Origin: Lathyrus oleraceus
Lineage: Eukaryota; Streptophyta; Magnoliopsida; Fabales; Fabaceae
Direction: 5' to 3'
DNA: 64,000 nucleotides
Assembly (NCBI RefSeq): GCF_024323335.1
Contig: NC_066584.1
Coordinates: forward strand, 427,080,319 to 427,144,318
Below, one piece after another: positions 22,810 to 34,837 of the stretch. The notes beneath the pieces were generated by a model, which ran no database searches, was not told the DNA's origin, and saw only the letters and a list, made by a program, of their open reading frames with translations. A program made the position numbers and the translations under genes. How positions within the stretch are numbered: position 1 is the first letter of the stretch; every line of letters starts with the position of its first letter.

Positions 22810-23284
22810 CCCTCTTAGAACCAGTTTCTGCTTTGGTGGTTGCATAATGTTGGACTCCAATGGCCTTTCCTTGTTACAACCAACATGAAAACCCCGTTCA
22901 GAAGAGACCTTTCGTCACTCTTGTCATGAAATGGATAGCCTGTTGTATGATATTGATTGGATTATTGTCCATGACTCTAGGAACCTTATCCAAAAACATA
23001 GAAACTATCATATAAGTGGGTTTACGGGTAACCAACTTAGAACTATATGTTAAGAAGCCTACCAAATGTGGTTTTTTGAGTTACCTTATGATATCCAAAA
23101 CCAAATACCATGCATTCATGATCATCTGCGTAACATTATGACACTCATACATATTTTGTTTTCAAGGAATGTTTGTACACACAGTTGTTAACATAAAAAG
23201 TTTGTAAGGGGTTAAGAAAGAAGGAAAGCATTACCATTCAAAGTCAAAATTCCTGACATTGTCAACGTATTAATAATTTTAAGT
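22810..23284. other. Stretch before the Ogre ORF1; nothing recognised
   Basis: No domain or repeat boundary was identified. It may be the leader of the Ogre element or the junction with the PMD-bearing segment. Confidence 0.35.
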
Positions 23285-25210
23285 GAGCTTCCCTCATTCT
23301 TCAGGGTCACTTTGCAAGGAAAGTTTGGCCAAATTTTGGATCTCCTCTCAGTAAATGTTCAAACACTAGCCATCACCGCTTTGGCCCAGTTCTATGATCC
23401 TCCGCCTTTGAAGTTTCTTATTCCAAGACTTTTAGTTGATTCCAACCTTGGAGGAATTTGATAGACTTTTGGGATTTTCTATGAAAGGAAGGACACCATA
23501 CAATAGGATCGATTAGATACCTGAGATAGAAAAACTAGCCTTTGCACTTCACATCCTCATCTCTAATGCATTGTCGAATTGGAAGAAAAGGGAGGATCTA
23601 TTTGGTTTTTGGAGGGCTTATCTAGAAGAAGGAGTAGAAAGGTTATTTTTGGCACGTCATTGGGATGCATTGACAAATATATTATCTCTCCTCATATATG
23701 GGCTAGTGTTGTTTCCAACCCATTAAGGTTTCATAGATTAAGCTGCCATAAGCATCTTTTGGGTCGTTTGGAAGGATAAACAAAGTTTGGTACCTCCACT
23801 ACTAGCATACACTTTTCATATCTTGCATACTCGACATGAAAAGAAGAATGGAATGTTTATATGGTGTCTTCTATTGCTATATAATTGGCTTATCTCATAT
23901 GTGTTCAAGCCTAATGCTCACATCAGTGAAATTTCCAATAGGGGTTGGACAAGAACTCTAGTGTATTTGTATAGTAAGGATATCCTTTGGTACCGACATA
24001 AGATGAATGTTGAACAAATCATTGTCAGTTGTGGTAGTTTCCAAATGTACCACTAATAAAAATCATTGTCAATTGTGTTTAGTTTCCCAAATGTAAGGAA
24101 ATCATTGTTTGTGGTAGCTCTACATCAGTTTGGATACCCTATGTGTGGGAAGCCTGATAATAAAGAGTTAGAAGAGATGGTTTTGAATGATATGGGAACC
24201 AATGATCCAATTATACTCCACAAGATCATCTGATATTGGAAAAAAGTACATACCAAAGGGACATAGTTAGCAAAGAATAATGGTGCAGCAAAGGTTCCTT
24301 ATCAGCAATGGGTCTCAAAGAGGGTCAAAGTTGTGAAGCTCCATTTTTTATAGAGAATCCTCTAAAGTCTACTTCACCAGAACCAATCCATGTTTCTCTT
24401 GAAGAGGTGGAAGAAGTTTGAGCCATGGTGGCTAGATTTGGAAAGGAGAAGGAAGATCTGCAATCTGAACTCTACAAAGAAACTAGGGAAATATGATTAT
24501 CAAGAGGAAGAGAAACCAAAGGAAATAACTTTTGAAGGATAGTTGTAAGAAGAACATATATGAGAAAGATATCAAGGAAAGAGTCTTGGAGTTCCAAGAT
24601 CAGGGTGATAGTGGATTGGGTTCACTCCATGATTAGTTAGCTAAAGCCAAAAGAGATGGACAAGAGTGGAAGCATTCGTGGGACCTAGCGACTAAGAAAA
24701 AGAAGGAGGTAAGAGAGGAACTTGAGGCCCAAATCCAAGAACTGAAGGAGAAAATATGAAGCTTCGAAGCTAAAGTGGTATGTGAAAGACGCCTTAAGGA
24801 ACAAGACTGGATAACCTCTCAAATATGTCATATAGCTTGGGAAGTGAAATGTGATGAGCTTAATACCAATAAGGAGCTAGGTAGTTATTGGAAAAAACAA
24901 AATGAGTCTCTGAAGATCCAAAGCATGGATTAGCTAAATGAGAGAAGGCATTTGAATGAGATATTGGACGAGTATGAATGCACCATCAACCTTCCACATC
25001 CAAGTGTTGTTGCATAACGTATGAAGTTGGCTAACCTCGTAGAATTCTATAATGGCATTGCCTAAGGCTTAACATGGAAATTGGATAATTCTCTAGAGGA
25101 CATGGATGAAAACAACACCCATCCTTCGACTCGTGACCTTGTTTTTCTTTGCGAAAAGATGATGTGAAGATTCAAAGAAGAACTGAAAGCCCATAAAGAG
25201 CGAGTTTCTA
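23285..25210 (+). pseudogene. Ogre upstream ORF (DUF7745-type with coiled-coil tail)
   Basis: Pieces in all three frames together form the protein of unknown function found upstream of gag in Ogre elements: the start block around AQFYDPPPLKF (about 23380), IPTLEEFDRLLGFSMKGRTP (23440-23505), LLIYGLVLFP (about 23690), RHEKKNGMFIWCLLLLYNW (about 23835-23890), KDILWYRHKMN (23970-24010), QFGYPMCGKPDNKELEEMVL (24125-24190), then VSKRVKVVKL and a charged helical tail rich in Glu/Lys/Leu (24390-25200), which looks like a coiled coil. Many stops and frameshifts. The role in the element is unknown. Confidence 0.7.
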
Positions 25211-25771
25211 AGAAGACATTTTAATTTGTTTGCTTTGTACTATATCCAATTATTATATTTGGATTAATATTTTGTACCCACTTTGACAACTTACTTAGTA
25301 TTTTTTGGCTTCATTGAATGAATGGGTATTGACCTTTTGCATCAACTTTTGACTGTTGTCTTCTATTCTGTTCACATTACTTTCAAGTGCGTGCTTAACA
25401 ACTACAAAGTTTATAAGAATCCATGAAAATAAAACTAAATAAACATAATGCATTCATACATATATTCATGCATTCTCCAAAACAAACCAAAAAAACTCAT
25501 TCAATTTTTCATCTCACAGTTGTTCCACACTGAATCCTTAACACCACTACAACACTCGAGCCAACGCTCGTCAAAGGATGGAAGATCAAGAACAAAAGTT
25601 GGGAAGAATAAGCTCATAACTCAAGGACCTATGAGGAAATATGAGTTAAGTCATGGAGATGCTTAAAGTAATCAGAGCCAAGTTCGGCACTCAAGCAACG
25701 GTCGTTACAGAGATCTTTGGCCCTACCTTGGAACCCTAACCTGCAAGAACGGTACTGCTTCACACCTCAAG
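25211..25771. other. Spacer between Ogre ORF1 and gag
   Basis: AT-rich non-coding stretch. A short ORF at 25448-25666 has no recognised domain. Gag-like Pro/Gln-rich reading begins at about 25690. Confidence 0.4.
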
Positions 25772-27359
25772 TTGAAGGAGCCACCGGCGTTATACAATAC
25801 ACTTAGTAGACAGTGCCTCTACCAGCTACCAATGAGGCTCACCCTATGGTCCACACATTTGCACCACCCACTGTCCCTGCACGTGTGCAACCTTATTTTG
25901 AAGATCAACAACATGCTCCATATTTTTCTGACAAAGAGAATGAAAGGCATGAAGACATAAGAAGGAAGAAGGAGAATTTCCAGATTCTTGAGAAAAGATT
26001 AAGGGCTATGGAGGGTGACGGAGTCTTTGGTGCTGCTGCTAGGGAGATGTGCCTAGTATCCAGTCTTGTGATTCCTGCAAAATTAAAGATCCCTTCCTTT
26101 GATAAATGCGAGGGCCACTCATGCCCCCAAAGTCACCTCATTATGTACTATCAGAAAATGGTTGTGCACGTCGAGGACGATAAACTTATGATACATTCTT
26201 TCCAAGATAGTTTGAGGGGTGTTCCCTCTAAGTGGTATTTAAGCCTTGATCAAAGTAGAATTTGTTGCTTCCAAGACTTATCTGATGCTTTCATCCAGCA
26301 TTACATATATAATATGGACATGGCCTCGGATAGGAGGAAATTACTTGGCATGTCCCAGAGAGATAACAAGTCTTTAAAGGAATATGCACAACGATGGAGG
26401 GAGTTAGCTTCACAACTTGAACCACCCCTTGTTGAGAAAGAGTTAGCAGATTGGTTCCTTGATATGGTAAAGCCTATGTTTTATGAAAGAATGGTGTGTA
26501 GTGTATCTCCAAGTTTCTATGACTTAGTTTTTATGGGTATAGCGGTTGAGCTTGGATTGAAAAATGGCAAAGTGATAACCACCATTGAAACATCTGGTAA
26601 CAATGTCAAAAAAGTTCTTGAGGTTTTTAGAGAAAAAAGGAGGGTGAAACAAAAGTACCATCAACTAGTCAAAGAAGGAGTCATTCATGGAAGAATCAAC
26701 AACAACAGGTTTCCCAATAACAACCAAGTTATCCAGTGCAGTATACAAAACAACCGTATGTGGCAGCGATCACACCGACTTTCAGCCAACCACAAGCTCC
26801 TATCTATCAACATGTTCAACAAGCACCAGTATACCAACAAGCACTTATGGCATCAGTTTATCAAAAACCAAGGTATCAAGCTCCGCATTCACAGAATCTT
26901 CCAAATCATAATAGAGTACAAAGGGGTAGACCTCATTTCTCTTCGATCCCTATGACGTACACTGAGTTGTACCGATCGTTGCTGAAAAAGGGGTTGGTGA
27001 CTCCCAGATCTTTGGGTCCTCCACCTGATCATTTGCCTCCATGGTACAACCAAAATGCCCATTGTCCTTTCCATGAGGGCGCTCTTGGGCATGATTTGGA
27101 AGGATGTTATGCTTTGAAGCATATAGAGCGAGAGTTGGTTGAGAAGAAGATTCTTTCATTCAGATATGTTAGACCTAACGTAAAGAATAATCCTTTACCC
27201 GCACATGGTGATGTTAATGATATTGATGATGTATCTGATGTTTGTATAATAAAAAATGTTAGAGATGTTAAAACTATGTTGTTAGCATTCCATGTAAGAT
27301 TTGTGGGAGCTGTCCTGGTTAGTACCTGTCATGATAGCTGTGAAGAGTGTTCCATTTAA
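25772..27359 (+). pseudogene. Ogre gag
   Basis: The 380-residue open block from 25813 contains the Tat-lineage capsid: CLVSSLVIPAKLKIPSFDKC, HLIMYYQKM, DDKLMIHSFQDSLRG..KWYLSLD, MSQRDNKSLKEYAQRWRELA and FYERMVCSVSPSFYDLVFMG. A frameshift near 26690-26740 moves the reading to a second block (26736-27359) with a Gln/Pro-rich spacer and the segment NAHCPFHEGALGHDLEGCYALK, a cysteine/histidine pattern typical of the Ogre gag-protease junction. The stop TAA at 27357 is followed by more gag-pro-like reading, so it is probably a mutation. Gag would form particles in the cytoplasm. Confidence 0.75.
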
Positions 27360-28930
27360 CCAAGAGGGTGTAAATTGGTACAAGCCGATATTCAAAACTT
27401 GATGGACCAAGGTGTTTTACAAGTTTGTGGTCCTACAACAAATGAGGAAGTTTCAGTGATTGAAATTTTTTTCAATCTACCAAAACCTATTAAGGTAACA
27501 TATCAAAGAAGGGATGATGTTCAATTAACTAGTCGTTAATCACCTATGGTAGTTTGTATGCCTACCCCTTTTCCATTCGAACGCACTAAAGTCGTACCTT
27601 GGAAGTATGATATAACTACTGTAGATGGAGAGCCTGGAGATGTTGAACGTAAAAGGAGACTAGAGGGTGTTAGTGTCGATGTCACAAACATCACGGGGCC
27701 AAGCAGAATGACCTGCAGCGGTCTAATTTATACTCTCGATTTTAATATAACCCCTAAAGCACCGACAAAGGAAGCTGTGATGATAGTTCCTACCAAAGAA
27801 TCTAGAGTGGTACAATCAGCAGCGCAATCTGGTGAAGAGGTTGAATTTCTGAAAATCATAAAGAAAATCGACTACAATATAGTTGATTAGCTACATCAAA
27901 CACCGCCAAAGATATTTATCCTATCCTTGCTTTTGAACTCCCAATATCATAGGGAGGCTCTACTGAAAGTGCTTGCCCAAGCTCATGTTACTCAACATAT
28001 AATGGTTGGCCAATTCGATGGAGTGGTCGCCAATATCACCGCTTGCAACACTCTAAGTTTCAACAATGAAGAGTTGCCTAAGAAAGGATAGAGTCAAAAC
28101 CGTGCCTTAAATGTGTCCATAAAATGACAAGAAGATGATATAGCTAGGGTTTTAGTTGACATTGGATCTTCCCTCAATGTCCTACCAAAAAGGGCACTTT
28201 TTAAATTGTCTTACCAAGGGTCAGAGATGAAACCCAGTGCGCTTATGGTAAAAGCTTTTGATGGATCCCGGAGGACAGTGATAAGCGAGTTAGAACTACC
28301 AATCTAAATCTACCCACATGTATTCCCCCATCACTTTCCAAGTCATGGATATCAATCCCACTTATAACTGCCTTTTGGGACATCCATGGATACATGCCGT
28401 TGGGCAGTGACTTCTACCTTACACCAGAAAATGAAATTTGTCGTCAACAACAAGCTCGTCATTGTTTCAGGTGAATAAGATTCTTCATTAGTCAACTCTC
28501 TTCTTTATGATATATCGAGCCTGATAAAGATGCTTTGTAAACTTCTTTCCAAGCACTCGAGATAGTCAATGCCACGTTTGTGGAAGTAAAGGACCCCGTT
28601 GAGAAAACCATTTTTTGATTTGCATCTTTGAAAAGCGCGAAGTCAGCAGTTGAAAGTGAGGGTTCTACAGGTTGGGGGAAAGTCATTGATGTCAGTGAGA
28701 AAAAATATTGTATTTTGGGTTAGGGTACAAGCATTCTGCTAAGAAAGGAGCTCTGGTCCCTACAAAGGCCCGCGTATGAAGCATCCAAAAAGTCTTCCTC
28801 AACACAGGTTTTGTCCATGGGGATCAAGTCGGTGCAGTTGAAGATGACACTGAAGATGAAGAAGCATCAAAACTAATATACCGGTGTGAAGCAACCTTAA
28901 CAAACTGGGAGGCGGTTGAGATCCCAGAAG
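27360..28930 (+). pseudogene. Ogre protease region
   Basis: The blocks LTSR*SPMVVCMPTPFPFE, VPWKYDITTVDG (27595-27630) and the active-site segment VLVDIGSSLNVLPK (about 28147-28190) identify the aspartic protease. The usual Asp-Thr-Gly triad reads Asp-Ile-Gly, so even without the stops the enzyme would be dead. Several in-frame stops occur (for example 27888-27890). The 27546-27890 ORF is a piece of this reading. Confidence 0.65.
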
Positions 28931-28949
28931 TTTTTCCCGTGTCAAAATA

Positions 28950-29187
28950 ATTGTGTTTTTCTTTGTTTTTTCCAAAAAAAAATCCTTAGCTCTACCTAAG
29001 GCTAACTGATCATTTATAAGGCCACTTTATGACAAATAAAGAGCATTTTGTTCAAATTCTTATCGCTCATTTATTTGTTTTTCTTTCTCTAAAACATACA
29101 TGTTTTCAAAAAAACTACAAAAAAAAAATTCTTTCTCGTGCATTTTATTTCCACTTTTCTAAGAAACCAATCATTCAAAAAATATGC
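28950..29187 (+). other. Probable Ogre intron between protease and RT
   Basis: A T-rich non-coding stretch ends in ATGCAG at about 29187 and is followed by coding sequence for the RT N-terminal segment. Ogre elements are known for a spliced intron at this place. The donor is not clear. Confidence 0.45.
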
Positions 29188-31303
29188 AGAATAATCAATA
29201 AACCAGTTGAATCCGATGACCCCACTACTTCCTATGACTTTGAATTCCCCATCTACCGAGCAGAAGAGGATGGTGAGGAAGATTGTGACATCCCTGAAGA
29301 GATGGAAGGGTTGTTTAAGCATGAGTCTAAGGACCTTTAGCCGCATCAGGAACCGGTGGAGACAATTAACCTTGGCACCGAGGAAGAGAAGAAATGGGTC
29401 AAAGTTAGAAATACACTTGGGGCAAGCATCAAGGAAAGATTGATCAAGTTTCTACAAAAATATGTGGATGTATTTTCATGGTCATACCAGGATATGAGAG
29501 GGTTAGATACTAATATAAGCTGCCACTTTAGCAAGATTGCCCACCAGTGAAGTAGAAGCTCCAAAGAGAGAGACCCGACATGGCTCTGAAGATTTGTGAT
29601 GAGGTCAAACGTCAATTTGATGTTGGTTTCCTAGCAATGGCAAAGTACCCTCAATGGTGGCTAATTTTGTGCTAGTGACCAAGAAGTATGGAAAAGTTAG
29701 GATGTGTGTTAATTACAGGGATCTAAACAAATCTAGTCCGAAGGACGATTTCCCTCTGCCACATATTGACACTTTGGTTGGCAACACTGCTAAGTTCACA
29801 GTCTTCTCCTTCATGGGCGGATCTCGGGTTACAATCAGATCAAGATGGCTCTAAAAGACATGGAAAAGACCATATTCATCACCCCTTAGGGAACATTTTG
29901 CTACAAGGTAATGCCATTCGATATCAAAAACGTCGGGGCAACTTACCAAAGACAAATAGTCACTTTGTTCCATGATATGATGCACAAGGAAATTGAGGTT
30001 TATGTCGATGATATGACTGAAAAATCCCAAAGTGAAGAAGATCATATAAACCATTAGTAGAAGTTATTTGAGTGTCTCTAAAAATTCCGACTACGACTGA
30101 ACCTTGCTAAATTCACCTTTTGGTGTTCGATCAGAAAAGTTCCTTGGTTTCATCATTAGTCAATGAAGAATTAAGGTAGATCCATACAAGGTCAAAGCAA
30201 TACAAGAAATGTATGTTCCACGTACAGAGAGAGAAGTTAGAGGATTCCTTGTACGATTGAACTACAACTCCCGATTTATATCTCATATGATTGCTACGTG
30301 TGAGCCTAGTTTCAAGTTTATTCGAAAAGATCAAGCAATTGAATGGAACTCTGACTGTCAAAAAGCTTTCAAGAAAATCAGAGATTATTTGCAAGAGCCT
30401 CCGATACTAATTCCACCTATTCAGGGGAAGCCACTCTTTATGTATCTAATTGTGCTTGAAGAGTCAATGGGATTCATGCTAGGGAAACATGATGAACTCG
30501 TCTGGAAAGAACATGCCATTTACTATCTGAGCTAGAAGTTTACCGATTGTGAAACACGATATTGGCTCTTGGAGAAAACTTATTATGCTTTAGCATGGGT
30601 CGCTCGCTGTCTACGACAATACATGATTTGTCATACCACTTTGTTGATCTCAAAAATTGATTCAATAAAGTATATCTTCGAAAAGCCTGTTTTAACTGGA
30701 AGACTTGCTCGTTGGAAGATGTTATTGTTTGAGCATGACGTCTAGTACATATCCCAGAAAGCTACTAAAGGAAATATGTTTTCTAATTACCTTACTCACC
30801 AGCCTATTGAAGACGACAAGTCGTTGAAGTTTGACTTTCCTGACGAAGACATTAAGGTAGTAAAAGATTTTGAAATCCCAAGACCCGACGAAGGACCTAA
30901 ACCAGGATCTCGATGGAAGCTCATGTTTAATGGTTCTTCCAATTACATGGAGAATGGTGTAGGAGTTATTATGTTGAATCTGAATGGTGGATATACTCCT
31001 TTCACATCAAGTTTGTGTTTTGATTGCACAAACAATATAGTAGAATATGAAGAGTACATCCTAGGCATAGAAGAAACAATTGACCTCGGAATCAAAATCC
31101 TTGAAGTATGTGGAGATTCAACTCTAGCGATCTACCAAGTCAAAGGCAAATGGGAAACTTGTGATACCAAATATGTCCTATATTGTGACTATGTCATGAA
31201 GTTGATAAAATACTTTGACGAAATCACTTTTTGTCATATCCCAAGGACTGAGAGTCAAGTAGCTGATGCTCTAGCTATGTTGGCTTCAATGTACCAAATT
31301 TGA
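29188..31303 (+). pseudogene. Ogre reverse transcriptase and RNase H
   Basis: Blocks in order: FEFPIYRAEEDGEEDCDIPE (29240-29300); VDVFSWSYQDMRGLDTNI (29466-29520); KVRMCVNYRDLNKSSPKDDF (29694-29753), the RT motif with the first catalytic region; EIEVYVDDM (about 29992-30018), the catalytic YVDD box, intact; REVRGFLVRLNYNSRFISHM (30230-30292); FTDCETRYWLLEKTYYALAW (RNase H connection, 30539-30598); and SRWKLMFNGSSNYMENGVGV with NNIVEYEEYILGIEETIDLG (30910-31095), the RNase H fold. Stops and shifts interrupt it at several places. It would copy element RNA into DNA inside particles. Confidence 0.78.
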
Positions 31304-32650
31304 TTCCGCAATGAAGCATCCCTTATCCAGCTAGAGTGGAAAGTTGAGCTTGCCTACTGTCAGTTGGTGGAAGAAGAGGCCAATGGTAAACATTGGTTTC
31401 ACGACATCAAATGTTATTTGCAAAATCAAGAATACCCAGCAGATGCAACAACCCTTGACAAGAAGACCTTGAGGAAGTTAGCATCCAAGTTCTTATTAAG
31501 CAATCATGTACTATACAAGAGGAATCATGACATGGTTTTTCGTAGATGCATGGATAGACACGAAGAGGACATGTTGATTAAAGAGATTTATGAGGGATCC
31601 TTTGGAACCCATTCTAACGGGCATTCCATGGCCAAGAAAATATTGAGGGCTGGTTATTATTGGTTAACCATTGAATCTGATTCCTTCATCTATGCTAGGA
31701 AGTGTCATAAATGTCAAATTTATGCTGACAAAGTGCATGTGTCACCATCACTATTGAATGTTTTGACTTCGCCTCGACCTTTTTCAATGTGAGGCATTGA
31801 CTTGATTGGTGCCATCGAGCCTAAGGCTTCCAATGGTCACCATTTCATCTTGGTCATCATCGATTACTTTACCAAGTGGGTAGAAGTTGCCTCATATCCT
31901 AATGTGGCACGACAAGTGGTTGCTCGGTTCCTCAAGAAGGCGATTATCTACTGTTATGGAGTTCTAAGTCGGATCATCATAGACAATGGGTCGAATCTAA
32001 ATAATAAGACAATGAAAGAGTTGTGTGAAAATTCAATATTAAGCATCATAACTCTTCCCACTATCCTCTGAAGAGTTGTGTTGAAGACAATGAAATAGTT
32101 GTGTGAAAACTTCAAGATCAAGAAGATCCTACATAAAAATGGTGAAAACCTACAAGGATTGGCACGAAATATTACCCTATGCACTACATGGATATCTGAC
32201 CTCATTCCTCACTTCAATAGGGGCAACCCCATTTTCTTTAGTATATGGGATGGAGAAAGTTCTCCCAATCGAGGTGGAGATACCTTCAATGAGAATCTTG
32301 ATGGAGACCAAGCTAGAAGAGGTTGAATGGATTCAAAACAGATTTGACTAGTTAAACCTCATAAATGAGAAATGAATGACCTCTATGTGACATGGACAGT
32401 TGTATCAGAAGCGGCTCAAGAGAGTGTTTGACAAGAAACTCCGTCTTCGAGAATTCAGAGAAGAAAACCCCATGCTCAAGAAGATATTGCCAGTATACAA
32501 GGACTCATGTGGGAAATGGACTCCCAATTATGAAGGTGCGTATGTTATAAAGAACGCCTTCTCCGGAGGTTCCTTGATTCTTACAACTATGGATGATGAA
32601 GAGCTCTCGCACCTCGTGAACTCTGATGCAGTTAAAAAATATTACGCCTA
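31304..32650 (+). pseudogene. Ogre integrase
   Basis: The zinc-binding N-terminus is seen as HSNGHSMAKKILRAGYYW..CHKCQIYAD (31610-31725). The core has GIDLIGAIEPKASNGHHFIL (31796-31855), DYFTKWVEVASY, and SRIIIDNGSN (about 31967-31996) with the second catalytic Asp. The third-motif region is disrupted by a partial tandem duplication of about 77 bases (AAGACAATGAAA.AGTTGTG at about 32008 and 32085). The C-terminal part continues to 32650 (FSGGSLILTTMDDEELSHLV) in broken frames. Confidence 0.75.
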
Positions 32651-34828
32651 ATAAAAACCCGCTAAGTAGAAAACCTTAAAAGGTGGCTTAGGCAAAAATG
32701 GGTATCTTGGTGGACCAAAAACCCGAAAGGGAGATCAAGGAAAAAGTTAGGGATAAATAAAATATGATAGCTTGCTAAGTTGAAAAACTGAATAGGCGAC
32801 TTAGGCAAAAAAAGAGCGTCCCGGTGGATTGAAAACACGAAAGGACAGTCCAGGCAAAAATTAGGGACAAAAGGCAAGACTGCATCCGATAAAGCAGATC
32901 AACACAAAAGAGCCAGAGGTGGAAAATCAATCCAGCTGCTCCCTTTAGAAGCGAGGTTTTGGGAAGTCATGGTTATTAGGGATAGTTGTGGTCATTGATT
33001 CAATCTAAACCTTTCCTTATTTCCATTTTCAAATTTGTAACATTCCATGGAGCTAAGCCATTTGTGTGCTACCATTCTTGAATAAAATACAAATTTTACC
33101 TGTCAATTATGTTCTTTTATGTTTTTCTTTGTTATGCAAAATGTCATTTATTTTGTTAATAATGAAATTTTGAAACTTGAAAAGAATTTTGAAAACGTAT
33201 TAGAAAAACACAAAATTTGTTTGACATATGTGAAGACCAAGAGGAAATCATTTGTTTTCCCGAAAGTCTCAAGGTTACAGAAGCACTCCTAGATCACCAA
33301 CAAGAATCTCCATAGAGCACAACCTATTAATCCTCTGGGATGACCCTTTGGCTAGTTGTAACTGTCAATCTTGATAGATTCTCCTCTGAATGATCCTATT
33401 ACATGTATTGGGTTGAGTTATTGGTGTTGAGGAATCAGAACCTTTGTAAGCAGTTCCTACAGACTCCTAGTCTACTCAGCGTCAGTATTGCATATCATGA
33501 TCATTCATATATCATGCATAAAAGCAAAATCAAATCATGCATAGTTCAAAGTGTACTTTGCACTCATTTGCATTGACCCATGGTCTCGTCATTGATTGTT
33601 ATCCCTGGACCCAAAGTCTTGTTCTCGTTGGCACTCTGTCCAAAGTCCAATCATCATTGACATCTTATAAAATTAAGTTGTCACTGGTCTTATCTAAAAT
33701 CCAATTGTTATTAGTATGTCCAAAGTTCATTTGTCATTGGTATCTTGTTATAAAACTAATTGGTGTTTGGTACCCTTAAAATCCGGTTATCAGTGGTATT
33801 ATTTCAAGAGTTCAATTATCATTGACGTCTCCAAAATTCAGTTGTTACTGGAATTATCATCAAAAATCCAGTGGTTACTAGTATCTTTTCAAAATCCCAT
33901 TGTCATCAGTATCTATTTAAAGTCCATTAGTAACTGGCACTCTGTTCTTAAAATCCAATTGTTGTTGGCTTTCTCTAAAAGTCCAGTTATAATTGGCACT
34001 CCGTTTGAAAATCCAATCGTAATTGGTACCTGAAGTTTGCTTGTCGCCAACATCATTTAATGTCTAGTTGAAATTGTCACCAATCCGTTAGAAGCTAGTT
34101 GTAATCCATTGCTTAAGGTCCAAGTCCAATTATTATTGGCATATACAAAGACTCATCATTTTATGACTCAGGGTTCCTATAAAGTCATGTATGACTCATC
34201 ATTTTAAGGAATTCCTATAAGCTTGGATGTTATTCTAGTTATAAATAACTCTAATGATGTTTGTCTTAATTGATTTCTTCATAAAGAATCACCATGGTCT
34301 CTTTTGTGGATGATCTTCTCGTAATAAGACTCCAATGTTTTATGTGGATGATCTTCTAATGATAAGACTCCAATCTGTTCTTATCTTGGATAAATTACCT
34401 GTTAGGAATCTCTATAATCTTTTATTTGATGAATTTATTATGAGAAATGTCCATGAATGTCATATACATTCTAAAGTGTCAGGTCATATCTGAACCTATT
34501 GATAAATCATACTTCAAATGTTCCCCTAGTGTCTTTTCCCTAGCAAATTATCATCCCTAGTGAGTCTTCACCCATTGCCTTTTACATTTCCAATGAATCA
34601 CCATTACCGTATTTTTATCATTCCTCACAGGTCTATTTATCATCTATCATGAAAAATCATGATAGGATTCATCATATCCCAAGCAAACTAAAAATAAGTT
34701 TGTCAGCTCACAACATAGCATGTCATTCTATATAGGGGCAAAATTTGGGTCTTCTGTATTTAAATACCTCTCACCTTGATCCCATGAGGACTATCGTCAC
34801 TCATGCCATCCAGTAAAACTATTTAAAT
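32651..34828 (+). repeat. Ogre 3' untranslated region with short tandem-like repeats
   Basis: No coding signal. At 32655-32870 blocks of the type GGCTTAGGCAAAAA..GGTGGA.CAAAAACCCGAAAGG recur. At 33590-34030 a degenerate unit of roughly 40-48 bases with the core AAAATCCAATTGT.ATTGGTA repeats about ten times. Hypervariable 3' UTRs of Ogre elements are known to seed satellite repeats in pea. ORFs at 33537-34033 are translations of these repeats. Confidence 0.6.
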
Positions 34829-34837
34829 AGGGGCAAC
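34829..34837 (+). other. Ogre polypurine tract
   Basis: AAATAGGGGCAAC lies directly before the LTR start TATCATAACCTAAATTTTG. Confidence 0.55.
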
